From NCBI RefSeq assembly GCF_030272615.1, contig NC_081406.1, positions 472,246,400 to 472,310,399 on the forward strand: a stretch of DNA of 64,000 nucleotides, read 5' to 3'. The notes under the pieces were generated by a model. That model did not search any database. It was not told the DNA's origin and was given only the letters and a program-made list of their open reading frames with translations. This document shows, piece after piece, positions 1-9,775 of the stretch. The stretch is from Cryptomeria japonica (lineage: Eukaryota > Streptophyta > Pinopsida > Cupressales > Cupressaceae). Both the position numbers and the translations under genes were made by a program. Position 1 is the stretch's first letter; each line of letters starts with the position of its first letter.

Positions 1-2531
1 TACAATCAGTTATTTTCTTCAATGAATCTAAAAGAACTTTAGTTACATTGGTTGATTTATAAACTGTTGAGGAGGAACCAACATTATGAATTCTGCCAGT
101 GGAGGAAGTAACCATGCTTGCAGTGACCTCTGGTAGGTTAGTCTGTGTTTCCATTTCCTTAAGCAAGGGTTTTTGTTTCTCTCCTGTTGCCGGTGGCACT
201 GTTTCCACATGAAATTGTTCCTATTCCGGAGTTTGTTGCTCTACTTGTCTCTCTGTCTGAATCTCTATCTGTTTCCCTGTGCTATCATCTTCCACTTTTC
301 CTTCAGTGTTATCAATGTTTTCAGTTACCAGTGGCTTACTAGCCATGTCAGTCTTACCAATTGTATCCTTGTCTATCACAATGTTGACCTTTTGAGTATC
401 AACATTAACTATGTATAGTACCTTAGGATTAGGATTAGTATCCTCTTGTGATACATCCATATTGTTATCTTCCGGTTGGTCTTCTGTTGTTGTTACCAGT
501 GGAGTAATCAGAGGCGGTGGGGATAAGTTATCTTTTATTTTGATACTAGGAGGTCCACCAGCCTTTCCTTTACCCTTATCTTTGTCCTTTTGATAGACTT
601 TGATAGGCTTGGGGTTCCTATACTCTTCCTACTTTTCCTTCTCCACAAGGAATATATCGCATCCATTTTATGTTTCTTCTGTTACCTCATTTACTCTTCC
701 TGCCATTAGTGCAATATGTCGGTGTGCAGTAGAGAATACTGACCGGATGGCCTTTGCAATTAGATCATCTATTTCTTTTGGAGAGTTGATTGGGTATACA
801 ACAAGTAATTTTTCAATTTTGATTTTCTTGTCAAGTTCTACAACAGATTGTCTTCTTGCTTCCAGTCTCTTGAATAATTCATCTGGTAGTTCATCTACTA
901 CTTGCATCAAAAACTTCTTATAGATATCCAGGTGTAAAATGACACTGCTTTCAACTTTCTCTTTCTCATCTGCTGATAGTGTATCATATAATTTTTCTAT
1001 GTTCTTGAGATTTCCTTCTTCTGTGATTTCATCCAATAGTTTGTCAATTGGAGAAATATTTTGTTGAGTCATTTTCTTCTTAGGTGTTAGCTTTTTCTTT
1101 GGGGTGTCTTCTTTACCGGAGACCTCACTGCCTATTGTTTTTGTCTAGTTCTTCTAGGTGAGGGTGTGGATACTAGTGAAGGTTGTCTTTTCCTTACAAC
1201 TCTTTTAAATTCGGTTGGCTTGTCACTCTCTAAAGAAGTTGCTACCAGTGACAGGTGAGTTTCTAGTTGTTGTTCCTATAACTCATCTTCAGTGATACCG
1301 GTTTGTTTCAGTACATCTTCTTTTATAGCTTTAGCCTGCCTTGAACCTTTCCTTACTGTTGCTTCTACTTTCTTTACTCTCTTCTTAGATTAAATTTGGC
1401 TTTCAATGGTCTCAGCACTACCAAATATCTCTTCCTTAGGTTCATTTGGTGCTTCTAGAAGTGCTTTAGCATATGTTTCAATGATGTGGTCATCAGTCTC
1501 ATAGCCCATTTCAATAACCAAATTGTTCTTGGGATAACTGCTTCCATCTAGATCTCATCCTTTTTAATCACAAAACATATATCATCTTTGTATTTGTTAA
1601 CAATTTCTTGTGATAGTCTGATTCTTTTGTTCATTCTAGCCTTTAGTGCTTGAAAATACTCATTGATATTCTTTTCCTTGTTTTCACCCATGTTGCTGAA
1701 TAAGTCTGATAATTGTTTCCCTACCGGTATGTCAAATCCAAGGTTCTTGTTGCCTATACTGGGCACCTGTTTGGTTATATGTGGCATTAAGCATACAAGT
1801 AAATTATCAAATCTAAAAGTTCCTTTCTTATTCTTCTTGATCTTCCCTAAATTGTCAATCAATTCATCCTTTAGCCATTCACATACATCAAATTTTACAT
1901 TATCCTTAACCATATCATGTGCACTTTTTATGCATAAACTAGAAACTGAGTTAAGTTTGTTTGCATGTGTTGCTTTGTATCCTAAAATCATGCTGACAAA
2001 TCTCACATTTATGTCAGTCACATCATTAACCCTTAAAGACCTTTTGTTGGATGTTGCACTAGTTAGGTTCATTACTAGGTCATTTGAGACCTTCTTTGTC
2101 TTGTCTGGTCTGCTACCGGTGGAGGGTAACCCTATTACAGCTTTCACAATTTCCTTGGTAATTTTATGGACAGATTCAAGCCAAAAGAATGCACCATGTA
2201 CTATACTTAACACTATCCTAATCACTTCCTTAGGGAAATCCAGAATGCTAAGAATTTCTATGAATCCTAGGGTTTCAATAATTTGGTGTTCAGGTTTTAC
2301 TTTACCGGAATCATCACAAATAACAGATTTGTACATGTTCTTGATTTCTTCATCTCCTAATTCTTCTATATGGAAATGGATATAGATTCCTTTGGGAATT
2401 TGGGAAAAAGCAACTACATTGTCATCTTTTTTAGCTATCTCGGGAACTAGCTGAAATACAGGCCTAGGGCGTTTGATTACCTCGACTACAATAGGGTTTG
2501 CTATGAATTCAGGTACAGAGGAGGATGCCAT
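1..2531 (-). pseudogene. Family A second reading frame (ORF2), unknown large protein, broken and partial
   Basis: The start is the ATG at 2531 (MASSSVPEFIANP...), matching the start at 9776 in the plus copy. The first open stretch runs 327 codons to 1548, where TAG replaces a Trp codon kept in the other copy (IWMEA). Homologous protein continues at 1072-668 and 460-221 with further stops. It is rich in Lys, Glu and Asp, with a basic Pro/Lys linker in the middle and charged, coil-prone stretches. I recognise no family; protease, RT and integrase motifs are absent. Two copies in the window keep the same protein over more than 700 residues, so this is real coding sequence. Function unknown. Confidence 0.7.
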
Positions 2532-2676
2532 GATTATAAATACCTTTTTTTGCCTTAGGAAGGATTGATTGTTGAAGTGCTTTGCCTCTTTGCTTGAAAT
2601 GCCTTAGCTTTGGAGATTTCGCGCTCTTCGAATGTTTGAATGCTCAGTGAAGTAAAATGGAGCCAAAAACATTAAT

Positions 2677-2683
2677 TTATAAT
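2677..2683 (-). promoter_or_regulatory. Possible TATA box upstream of family A ORF2
   Basis: TTATAAA on the minus strand lies about 150 bases before the ORF2 start at 2531. It is followed by TGGCTCC, and the same TATA-like site and following sequence occur before ORF2 in the other copy (9625). This suggests ORF2 has its own promoter. It is an inference from sequence only. Confidence 0.4.
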
Positions 2684-2835
2684 GTCAATTTGCCAACTAC
2701 CACATTTAATGCATGTCGGTTAAGTAATCACTTAACTTTGTCTGTCGGTATAGAAGTAATTTCAACTTCTTACCATCAACTGAGGGAATAATAGCATATG
2801 TCTCATTGATTGCCAAACCCTCAAAGAAATTTTCT

Positions 2836-3974
2836 TCAATTTGATGAAGAGACTCCTACTGGTGGAGTGCTATTATGTTCTATCGGTGGAGTATTGATTG
2901 GTTCTACCGATGGAGGAGTATTCCCAACACCATGTTTAGTTCTGATTTCCTGATCCATTGTTTTGAGAATTCCTTCTTAACTTCTTCAACTTTTTCTTTT
3001 CCTTTCAAACTAGGACCTTTGTTGTCTGCCGGTGATCCTTTACTTTTACAAAATTTAGCAATATGCCCAATTTTGTTACATGCATAACAAGTCACATTAT
3101 TCTTTTGAATAGGTTTCCCATAACCTATCCCATTTTATGTTCTACATTGATTAGATAGGTGTCCAAATCTTCCACAAATATAACATCTCACATTCATTCT
3201 GCAATTCTCAGAATTATGACCAACTTTGTTGCATTTTGAACATTGACTGGTGGGTGTGTTGATATTCTGATAATTTCTAGATCTGCATTGATTTTCTCTA
3301 TGACCATACTTATTACAGTTAAAGCATTTGCCACTGAATTTATAAGCAGTAGGTTGTCTTACCGGTTTGCTATGATCCTATGTCTTTGCAGTACCGGAGC
3401 TTTCAGCAACTTCAAAGTCAATTCCACAAGTGTCACCTTTAGGTTTTTGATTCTTCAACAAGTTACCAAGTTCTTCTGAGCTTTTCTCGAATTTCTCTTT
3501 ATGTTGATTTGCAGTATCTAGTTCTCTTTCTAAGACTTCTTTCTACCTCATCAGTTCATTTGAGTCATTCTGTGTGTGCATCAGATCTATCTTTAACAAA
3601 TCATTTTCATAGCTGAGTCTTGTGTTTTCATTTGCAGCATCACTTAGTCTTCTAGTCAAATCTTCTTCATTCTTCTTTCTATCTTCAATTTCTTTACAGA
3701 ATCTCATAGTCATATCCTGCATCTCATTCTTTGTTGTCATGTTCTCTTGTTTCAGCTTGTTTATCATATCATTAAGAGTTTCTTTTTCATCATTCTCATT
3801 TTGCATCTTTTCACAAAGTTCTCTTCTCTTGTTTCTTGAAATAGTAAGATTTTCTTAAAGTGCTTGAATAATATCCTGAGCCGCCTTTAGATCATCTTCA
3901 AGTTTGATATTTTTCAATTTTTCTACATCAGAGTCTGAGAGAGGTCCATCAAGTTGCTTCATCAAGTTTTCCAT
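2836..3974 (-). pseudogene. Family A Gag-like protein: coiled coil plus four CCHC zinc knuckles
   Basis: The minus-strand ATG at 3974 (MENLMKQL...) lies about 60 bases after the PBS. The first 160 residues are a long charged coiled coil. Then come four CX2CX4HX4C knuckles: CFNCNKYGHRENQC, CSKCNKVGHNSENC, CYICGRFGHLSNQC and CYACNKIGHIAKFC. The tail is a short NTPP-type repeat ending at 2836. The knuckles are expected to bind the element's RNA during particle assembly. All four are intact here, whereas two have decayed in the plus copy. At least one in-frame TAA stands where the sister copy has CAA (near 3857), so the gene is dead. Confidence 0.75.
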
Positions 3975-4031
3975 CTCTACCGGTGTCAAGATCTTCCTCA
4001 AGCTATTAGACTTCTAAAAATAGAGGACCAG

Positions 4032-4043
4032 ACTCTGATACCA
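4032..4043 (-). other. Primer-binding site, tRNA-iMet type
   Basis: The minus strand reads TGGTATCAGAGT two bases after the LTR end, matching the 3' end of plant initiator methionine tRNA except for the last base. It fixes the element's orientation and the LTR boundary at 4046. Confidence 0.85.
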
Positions 4044-4045
4044 AT

Positions 4046-4839
4046 TGTTAGGATTCCCACAGATACTGAGAGGGGGAGTGAATCAACATCTAACCGGTTA
4101 ATAGATTTTCTTAGATTAAAACATGTAGAGCATATTAATACTATGTACCGGTAAGCAGAAAATAATGCAATAAACAAAGATAAAAACAACCACATGAAAA
4201 ACACACCATAACATAAGGATTTAACGAGGAAACTCGATGTGGGAAAAACCTCAGTGGGATTTGTGACCCACAATATTCACTTACTGGCCAATAAGAGAAT
4301 ATTACTGCTACAAGAGGGGCCTGCACATGCAGGAAGGCCAACTGCCTAGAGCTCACTGCTCAAATACAAAATAGGAAGTCTCACTGACTTACAAATGGAT
4401 TATATAAATCCACTGTCTTCTACTGCTTCAAAGTAGCATCTATAATGCTAGATCTAGTACCGGTTTCTGCTTTGCTTCTTACATAAACCCTTAACCTATA
4501 ATTCACATAATAGGTCTGCCTTATTTTGCCTAATTACATTCCTCTTACTTACTTACAAATGTTCTACAATGATCTCTCTTATGTAAGAGTCCTTTTACAA
4601 CTTGCCAAGTCGGCTTATAATGATTTCACAAATAATAAATAAAATATATTACAACATAAATCTTGTCGGCCTCTGTACCGGTATGCTACCTTTCACTGCC
4701 GGTGTCAGTGATCTAAGTGTCAATGTAGAGTCTGATCTTGCTAGTGTCAGTGGAATGCCTTGTCGGTGTCATAGGATTGTAAGGTTGCCATCAATGTCAA
4801 TCACCTACAATGTCTCATTGGAGTGTGCATATGCCAACA
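4046..4839 (-). repeat. 5' LTR of the left family A copy
   Basis: This 794-bp LTR begins TGTTGGCATATGCAC and ends ATCCTAACA on the minus strand. It matches the LTRs at 7437-8238 and 34217-35015 throughout. Confidence 0.9.
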
Positions 4840-4866
4840 AATTATCAGAACAAAAAGATTCAAAAT

Positions 4867-5042
4867 GAATGCGTGATAGTATCAAAGCGATCATGTGATC
4901 CTGTAAGGGAGATTGCATGATCTTGTAAGGGCGATTGCATGATGGGTTCCGCACGAATGCGTAACCCTGTCTGGTTGATTGCATAGATTTGTCTATGCGA
5001 TTGTGTGATGATGTAACCGCGAGTGCATGATGAAGAGTCTGT
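4867..5042. repeat. Eight-unit 22-bp degenerate tandem array in the leader of Y
   Basis: Units start at 4867, 4889, 4911, 4933, 4955, 4977, 4999 and 5021, exactly 22 bp apart, each built on GATTGCATGAT followed by a variable TGTAAGG-like half. The sequence between cores diverges but the spacing does not. The array lies just after the PBS on the element's sense (minus) strand. Confidence 0.85.
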
Positions 5043-5134
5043 CTTGAAATCTGTGCAAAACCTGCAAAAAAAAAGAAAAAATCTATATGATCTGCAAAAA
5101 CAACACAAAAAATAGAGAAGGGTAATTAGTTGTT

Positions 5135-5153
5135 GTTCACATCGGGTTCACCA
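5135..5153 (-). other. Primer-binding site of Y
   Basis: TGGTGAACCCGATGTGAAC on the minus strand lies three bases after the LTR end (5157). The same 19-mer, with changes, follows the 5' LTR of Z at 39627. I cannot name the tRNA with certainty. Confidence 0.7.
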
Positions 5154-5156
5154 AAA

Positions 5157-6092
5157 TGTGCTATGCTCAAATTCATCATTGCTAAATAGGAAATAAGGAC
5201 AATCATAAATTCCCTAACTATCTAAGCAATTCAAACATAAAACCAATGAAATAATGCAATTAAGAAATATGAATGTAAAATATGTTAATCAAAACTCCCT
5301 ATTCCATGATCGCATATGGCTTCCATTGCTCTTCTCCTCTTTGTGGTATGATGGATCTTAGATATTGCGCTAGCAACTTGTAATTGACACAAAGATTCGA
5401 AGTTCATGATCTGTAGAGGAAATGCGAGAATTGAATGCTCAATTTATAGATTTTTGGATGAGATTGATTGAAAGGTGGAACAAAATGATCAAGAGGTGGA
5501 ACTCAGGTGAGCTCACATGCTGATTGATAGTTGAACTACTGACGTGGAGGTGAAACATAATAGATTGAATAGATTAATTGAGTCAACTGATTGAGAAAAA
5601 GCTAACTAAAAGAAGAAAAAGAATGATTGGAAGAAATAAAGAAGATGACAAAGAGAACTAGAAGATGGAAATAGAGACTGGACAGATAAATGATTTAATT
5701 AATTAATTGATTGAATTAATTAATTTAGCATGTACTTGCACTTTAACTTAGATTTTCAATTTAATCTTTGCATGAATTTTAATTCAAATAATTAAATTTA
5801 TTCAATTCAATTTAGTATTTGAATATATTTAAAACTTGACTTGGATTTTCAATTTGATTTTTGAAACCATGCACATGTATTTGAATTTGGAAGAATTTAG
5901 AAGAATTAATTAGTTAATTAAATAATTTAAAGAAACTATTTAATTATTTTAGAAATGGAATTTAATTAAATAATAAAGATTATTTAAATTAAAGGATTAA
6001 ATCACAATTAATTAAATAATTAATATTTAGAAAAGGGTTAATGATTAGATGATTAGAGATAGAAATTGAGAATATAATTTTTATTTTTTTTA
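5157..6092 (-). repeat. 5' LTR of Y, distal part
   Basis: This AT-rich LTR, full of AATTAATTAAATAAT-like runs, ends ...GCATAGCACA on the minus strand. It continues at 35595-35822 on the far side of the LINE nest. The pieces together are about 1.16 kb, close to the intact 1,259-bp LTR of W. Confidence 0.8.
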
Positions 6093-7436
6093 AGCAAGTA
6101 ATATCTATTGATGGGGATAGTGCCCTATATTGATTTCAAAAACATTTTTACATAGAGTTGCAATACATAATCTGATATCCTAGATCTACTCATAAAAGAC
6201 ATCCCTTTTATAGACAAGGGACACTAACTCTTGCACACACCTAACCAACCCTATCCACATAAAACATCCGAAATACCAAAAAACATCAAGTAAAAGAAAT
6301 CTATCGAACTATATTAGATTAATAATCATGGATACCCTCACCCCAATGTTCGCCACCTTATCAATACTGTTGTCTGAGAGCCAACCCAGATCATCCTCCA
6401 TCATCCTACGAAATGGAGTAAATGACCCGTTAGTTACTCTGACTCGAACAACTTCCCACGCTTCTGACATAAAATTCTCCTTCCTTTTCTACAACTCAAT
6501 GACTGCCCTATGTTCCTCATCTTCGGAGTCTGATATCTCTATTTCTGACAGTATACACCCCAGGTTGAAGTAGGGGCCCAATATGCTTTCCCACTCTTCT
6601 TCAACTTCCAATAGCGCACTCCCAACCACCTTTGCATTGCATTCTTGGATAAACCGAGGAAGTTTTTCCACCACTGCTTCCTTGGATGGTAACACATCCA
6701 CTAGTAAGCAAAGCATGACCTCATATAAATGGCCATCACACTAGTGTCTATCTCTGCTAAGGCTATTTTGTATTAACGCCATGATTGTCGTTTGACTATT
6801 AACATCGATGTCAAATAGCCTAACGCACTGATCTGCCAGGGATTCCTCCCGACATAAACAACTGAGCCCAAAATGATGAACCATTGGTGCTAACAATGGA
6901 ATAGTATCTAAAGAATGCCTCAAAATAGCTAAAACCGAACTGGTTAAAATAGAAGCTCCACAAATCTGAACCATCAGGTGCCAAAATTGAGATCAATTTG
7001 AATCTACTTGAAAACTCAATGTTCCTGCAAATGACCATGATCTTTGAGTGTTTGGTCTTATTACTGTACTCTCCACTGCCCATTCTGAAAACGTCCAGGT
7101 CACAAGATGCTAAAGAAAATTATGAAAGCTTGCCACCTCCTAAATCGTATGTCCTAACCTGCATACTTGACTAAAAATAAGAAGCATTGTCCAAGGGTAC
7201 TGAGACCAATCTCAGCTAACAACGTCGCCGATAGTTTGTTCTTATCCAATTCCTTGTCTAGGGATCGAATCTCTTTCCTTAGAAGTGATATTCCACACTG
7301 CCTCGAGCAAATCATCCATGCTATCAAATTCTCTAACAACGGATTCCTCGACCCCTAGATTTGCCAACACATCCGTAGCTTTGTTTCCCTCTCGATAGAT
7401 ATGTTGAATGTGGAAATCTCCAATCAGGTCCAAAAT
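6093..7436 (-). mobile_element. LINE fragment, 3' part, with end of RNase H
   Basis: The minus-strand piece begins (7436-7330) with the end of an RNase H domain, HIYREGNKATDVLANLG, typical of plant LINE RNase H. The first part of the same domain lies at 35016-35594, so the family A insertion split it. Between 7240 and 6093 I see only short broken frames of unknown nature, probably 3' untranslated or decayed coding sequence. The T-run at 6079-6092 on the plus strand would be the poly(A) tail, marking the LINE 3' end. No clear target-site duplication is visible; the flanking Y LTR seems to have lost a few tens of bases. Confidence 0.7.
7432..7436. repeat. Target-site duplication CAAAA, left copy
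   Basis: CAAAA directly before the family A 5' LTR is repeated directly after its 3' LTR at 35016-35020. Confidence 0.85.
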
Positions 7437-8238
7437 GTTGGCAAATGCACAATCCAATGAGATATTGTAGGTGATTGAAGGTTTTGTCATTGATGGCAAC
7501 CTTACAATCCTATGACACTGGCAAGACAATTTACCGGCACCAGCAAAGATAGACTCTACATAGGCACAGAGACCACCGACAATAAAAGGAAGCATAAAGG
7601 CATAGAAGTCAACATAAATTTTGTTTGTAATATATTTTGTTAATTATTGTAAAATCATTGTAAGCCAACTTGGCAAGATGGAAAATGACTCATATATATA
7701 AGAGATCATTGTAGAAATTTTTTGTAATAGATGGAAGAAAATATATAGGCGAAATAAGGCAGACCTATTATGCGAATTATAGGTTAAGGGTTTATGTATG
7801 AAGCAGAGCTATAAACTGGTACTGGATCTGGCATAGTAGATGCTATTTTGAAGCAGTACAAGACATTGGATTTATATAATCCATTTTGTAAGTCAGTGAG
7901 AATTCCCATTTTGTAATTGAGCAGTGAGCTCTAGGCACTTGGCCTTCCTACATGTGTAGGCCCCACTTGTAGCAGTAATATTCTCTTATTGGCCAATAAG
8001 TGAATGTTGTGGGTCACAAATCCCACCGAGGTTTTTCCCACACTGGGTTTCCTTGTTAAACTACTGTGCTATGGTGCATTTTTCATGTGGTTGTTGTTAT
8101 CTCTATTTATTGCATTATTTCTTGTTTACCGGTATACAGTATTTATATGCTTTACATGTTTTAAGTTAAGAAAATCATTTAACCGGTTAGATACTGATTC
8201 ACCCCTCCCCCCTCTCAGTATCTGTGGGAATCCTAAAA
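7437..8238 (+). repeat. 5' LTR of family A
   Basis: This 802-bp LTR runs from TGTTGGCAAATGC to ATCCTAAAA; the expected final CA has become AA. It pairs with 34217-35015. Confidence 0.9.
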
Positions 8239-8240
8239 AT

Positions 8241-8252
8241 TGGTATCAGAGC
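8241..8252 (+). other. Primer-binding site, tRNA-iMet type
   Basis: TGGTATCAGAGC lies two bases after the LTR and matches the 3' end of plant initiator methionine tRNA. Confidence 0.9.
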
Positions 8253-8309
8253 CTGGTCCTCTATTTTCAGAAGCCTAACAGATTGAGGAAGATCTTGACA
8301 TCGGTAGAG

Positions 8310-9470
8310 ATGGAAAACTTGATGAAGCAATTAGAAGCAGATCTCTCAGACTATGATGCAAAAAAATTGAAAAATATCAAACTTGAAGATGATCTAAAAG
8401 CTGCACAGGATATTATTCAAGAACTTCAAGAAAATCTTACCATTATAAGAAACAAGAGAAGAGAACTTTGTGAAAAGATGCAAAATGAGAATGATGAAAA
8501 GGAAACTCTTAGTGATCTGATGAATAAGATGAAATAAGAAAACATGACAACAAAGAATGAGATGCGGGATATGACTATGAGATTTTGTAAAGAAAGTGAA
8601 GATAGAAAGAAGAATGAAGAAGACTTGACTAGAAGGCTGAATGATGCTGCAAATGAAAACACAAGACTTAGTTATTAAAATGATATGTTGAAGATAGACC
8701 TGATGCATGCAAAGAATGACTCAAATGAAATCATGAGACAAAAAGGTATCTTGGAAGGAGAACTGGCTGCTGCAAATCAACATAAAGAAAAATTCAAGAA
8801 AAGCTTAGAAGAACTTGGTGACTTGTTGAAGAATCAAAAACCTAATGGTGACACTAATGGTCTTGGCTTTGAAGCTGGTGAAAGCTCCGATACTGCAAAC
8901 ACACAGGATCAAGGCAAACTGGTAAGACAACCTATTGCTTATAAATTTAATGGAAAATGCTTTAACTGTAAAAAGTATGGTCATAGAGAAAATCAATGTA
9001 GATCTAGAAATTATCAGAATACCAATACACCCACTGGTCAATGTTCAAAATGCAACAAAGTTGTTCACAATTTAGAGAATAGCAGAATGAATCTAAGATG
9101 TTATGTTTGTGGAAGATTTGGACACTTATCTAATCAATGTAGAACACAAACCGGCATAGGATATGGAAAAGTTACCCAGAAAAATAATGTGATTTATTAT
9201 GCCTATAACAAGATTGGACATATTGCAAAATTTGGTAGAAGCAAGTCCTCACTGGTAAATAACAAAGGTCCTAGTTTAAAAGGTAAAGAAAAAGTTGAAG
9301 AAGTAAAGTAGGAATTCTCAAAACAATGGATCAGGAAATAAAATCTAAATGATGATAAGAACACTCCTCCACTGGCAGAACAAAGTAACACTCCATCAGC
9401 AGAAGAGAGTAACACTCCACTGATAGAAGAGAGTAACACTCCACTGATAGGAGACTCTTCATCTAACTGA
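8310..9470 (+). pseudogene. Family A Gag-like protein, plus copy, broken
   Basis: The start ATG at 8310 (MENLMKQLEAD) is homologous to that at 3974. Residues 1-160 form a coiled coil. Zinc knuckles follow: CFNCKKYGHRENQC and CYVCGRFGHLSNQC are intact, a middle one (CSKCNKVVHNLENS) has lost its last Cys, and the fourth (YYAYNKIGHIAKFG) has lost all three Cys residues. The C-terminus is an NTP-rich tandem repeat. In-frame stops lie at 8535 (TAA for CAA in the sister copy), 8677 (TAA for GAA) and 9309 (TAG for AAG). No retropepsin motif follows. Likely role: RNA packaging and capsid; now inactive. Confidence 0.75.
9360..9458 (+). repeat. 24-bp tandem repeat coding an octapeptide at the Gag C-terminus
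   Basis: Four units start at 9360, 9387, 9411 and 9435 with core AACACTCCACTGATAGAAGA, coding NTPLIEES-like octapeptides. The minus copy (about 2845-2925) has about three more diverged units, so unit number changes between copies. Confidence 0.75.
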
Positions 9471-9775
9471 ATAAAATTCCCTTGAGGGTTTAGCAATCAA
9501 ATGTGAAACATACTATTATTCCCTCAGTTGATGGTGAGAAGTTGAAATTACTTCTATACCGGCAAATAAGTTAAGTCATTACTTAACCGACAAGCATTAA
9601 ATGCGGTGGTTGGAAAAATTAACATTATAAATCAAGTGTTTTGGCTCCAATTTCATTTCACCGAGCATTCAAACCTTCAAGAGCGGGAAAATTCCATAGC
9701 AAAGGCATTACGAGCAAAGAAGTGAAGCAATTCAGCAAGCAATCATTCCTAAGGAAGATAAAGGTATTTATAATC
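9471..9775 (+). promoter_or_regulatory. Gag-ORF2 spacer with possible internal TATA box at 9625-9632
   Basis: TTATAAAT at 9625 is followed by TTTTGGCTCC and lies about 150 bases before the ORF2 ATG at 9776. The spacing and surrounding bases match the left copy. There is no frame linking Gag to ORF2 here, so a separate transcript is the simplest reading. This is an inference. Confidence 0.4.

Larger units (their letters stand above)
1..4839 (-). mobile_element. Family A LTR retrotransposon without pol, 5' part, runs off left edge
   Basis: Read on the minus strand this element has a 5' LTR (4839-4046), a PBS of tRNA-iMet type, a coiled-coil and zinc-knuckle Gag (3974-2836) and a second large reading frame starting at 2531 that continues past base 1. 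The same order occurs on the plus strand at 7437-13071, so the two are inverted copies of one family. The LTR ends at 4839 in ...CCAACA on the plus strand, and the next five bases (AATTA, 4840-4844) are the expected target-site duplication; its partner would lie outside the window. The insertion interrupts the leader of Y. No RT, integrase or protease motif is visible. Confidence 0.85.
4840..6092 (-). mobile_element. Element Y (Ty3/gypsy, Tat-type): leader, PBS and most of the 5' LTR
   Basis: On the minus strand the order is LTR (35822-35595, then 6092-5157 after the LINE nest), PBS (5153-5135) and leader with a 22-bp array (5042-4867). Family A then cuts it at 4840. The LTR matches those of Z (38602) and W (57757), including the TGTAGACAC start. 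The PBS directly after the LTR shows this is a 5' LTR, so Y's gag-pol should lie left of the window beyond the family A insertion. The assignment to Tat-type rests on similarity to Z. Confidence 0.75.

Noticed and set aside
4867-5042. CRISPR-like array
   Set aside because: Units follow each other at 22 bp with no spacers, no cas genes, and a plant retrotransposon leader context.
7242-7595. 117-codon minus-strand protein ending in RNase H motifs
   Set aside because: Its start lies in the family A LTR and its end in the LINE, so it is a chance fusion across the insertion site.
8241-8252. Part of a tRNA-Met gene
   Set aside because: Only the 12-base complement of the tRNA 3' end is present, just after an LTR: a PBS.
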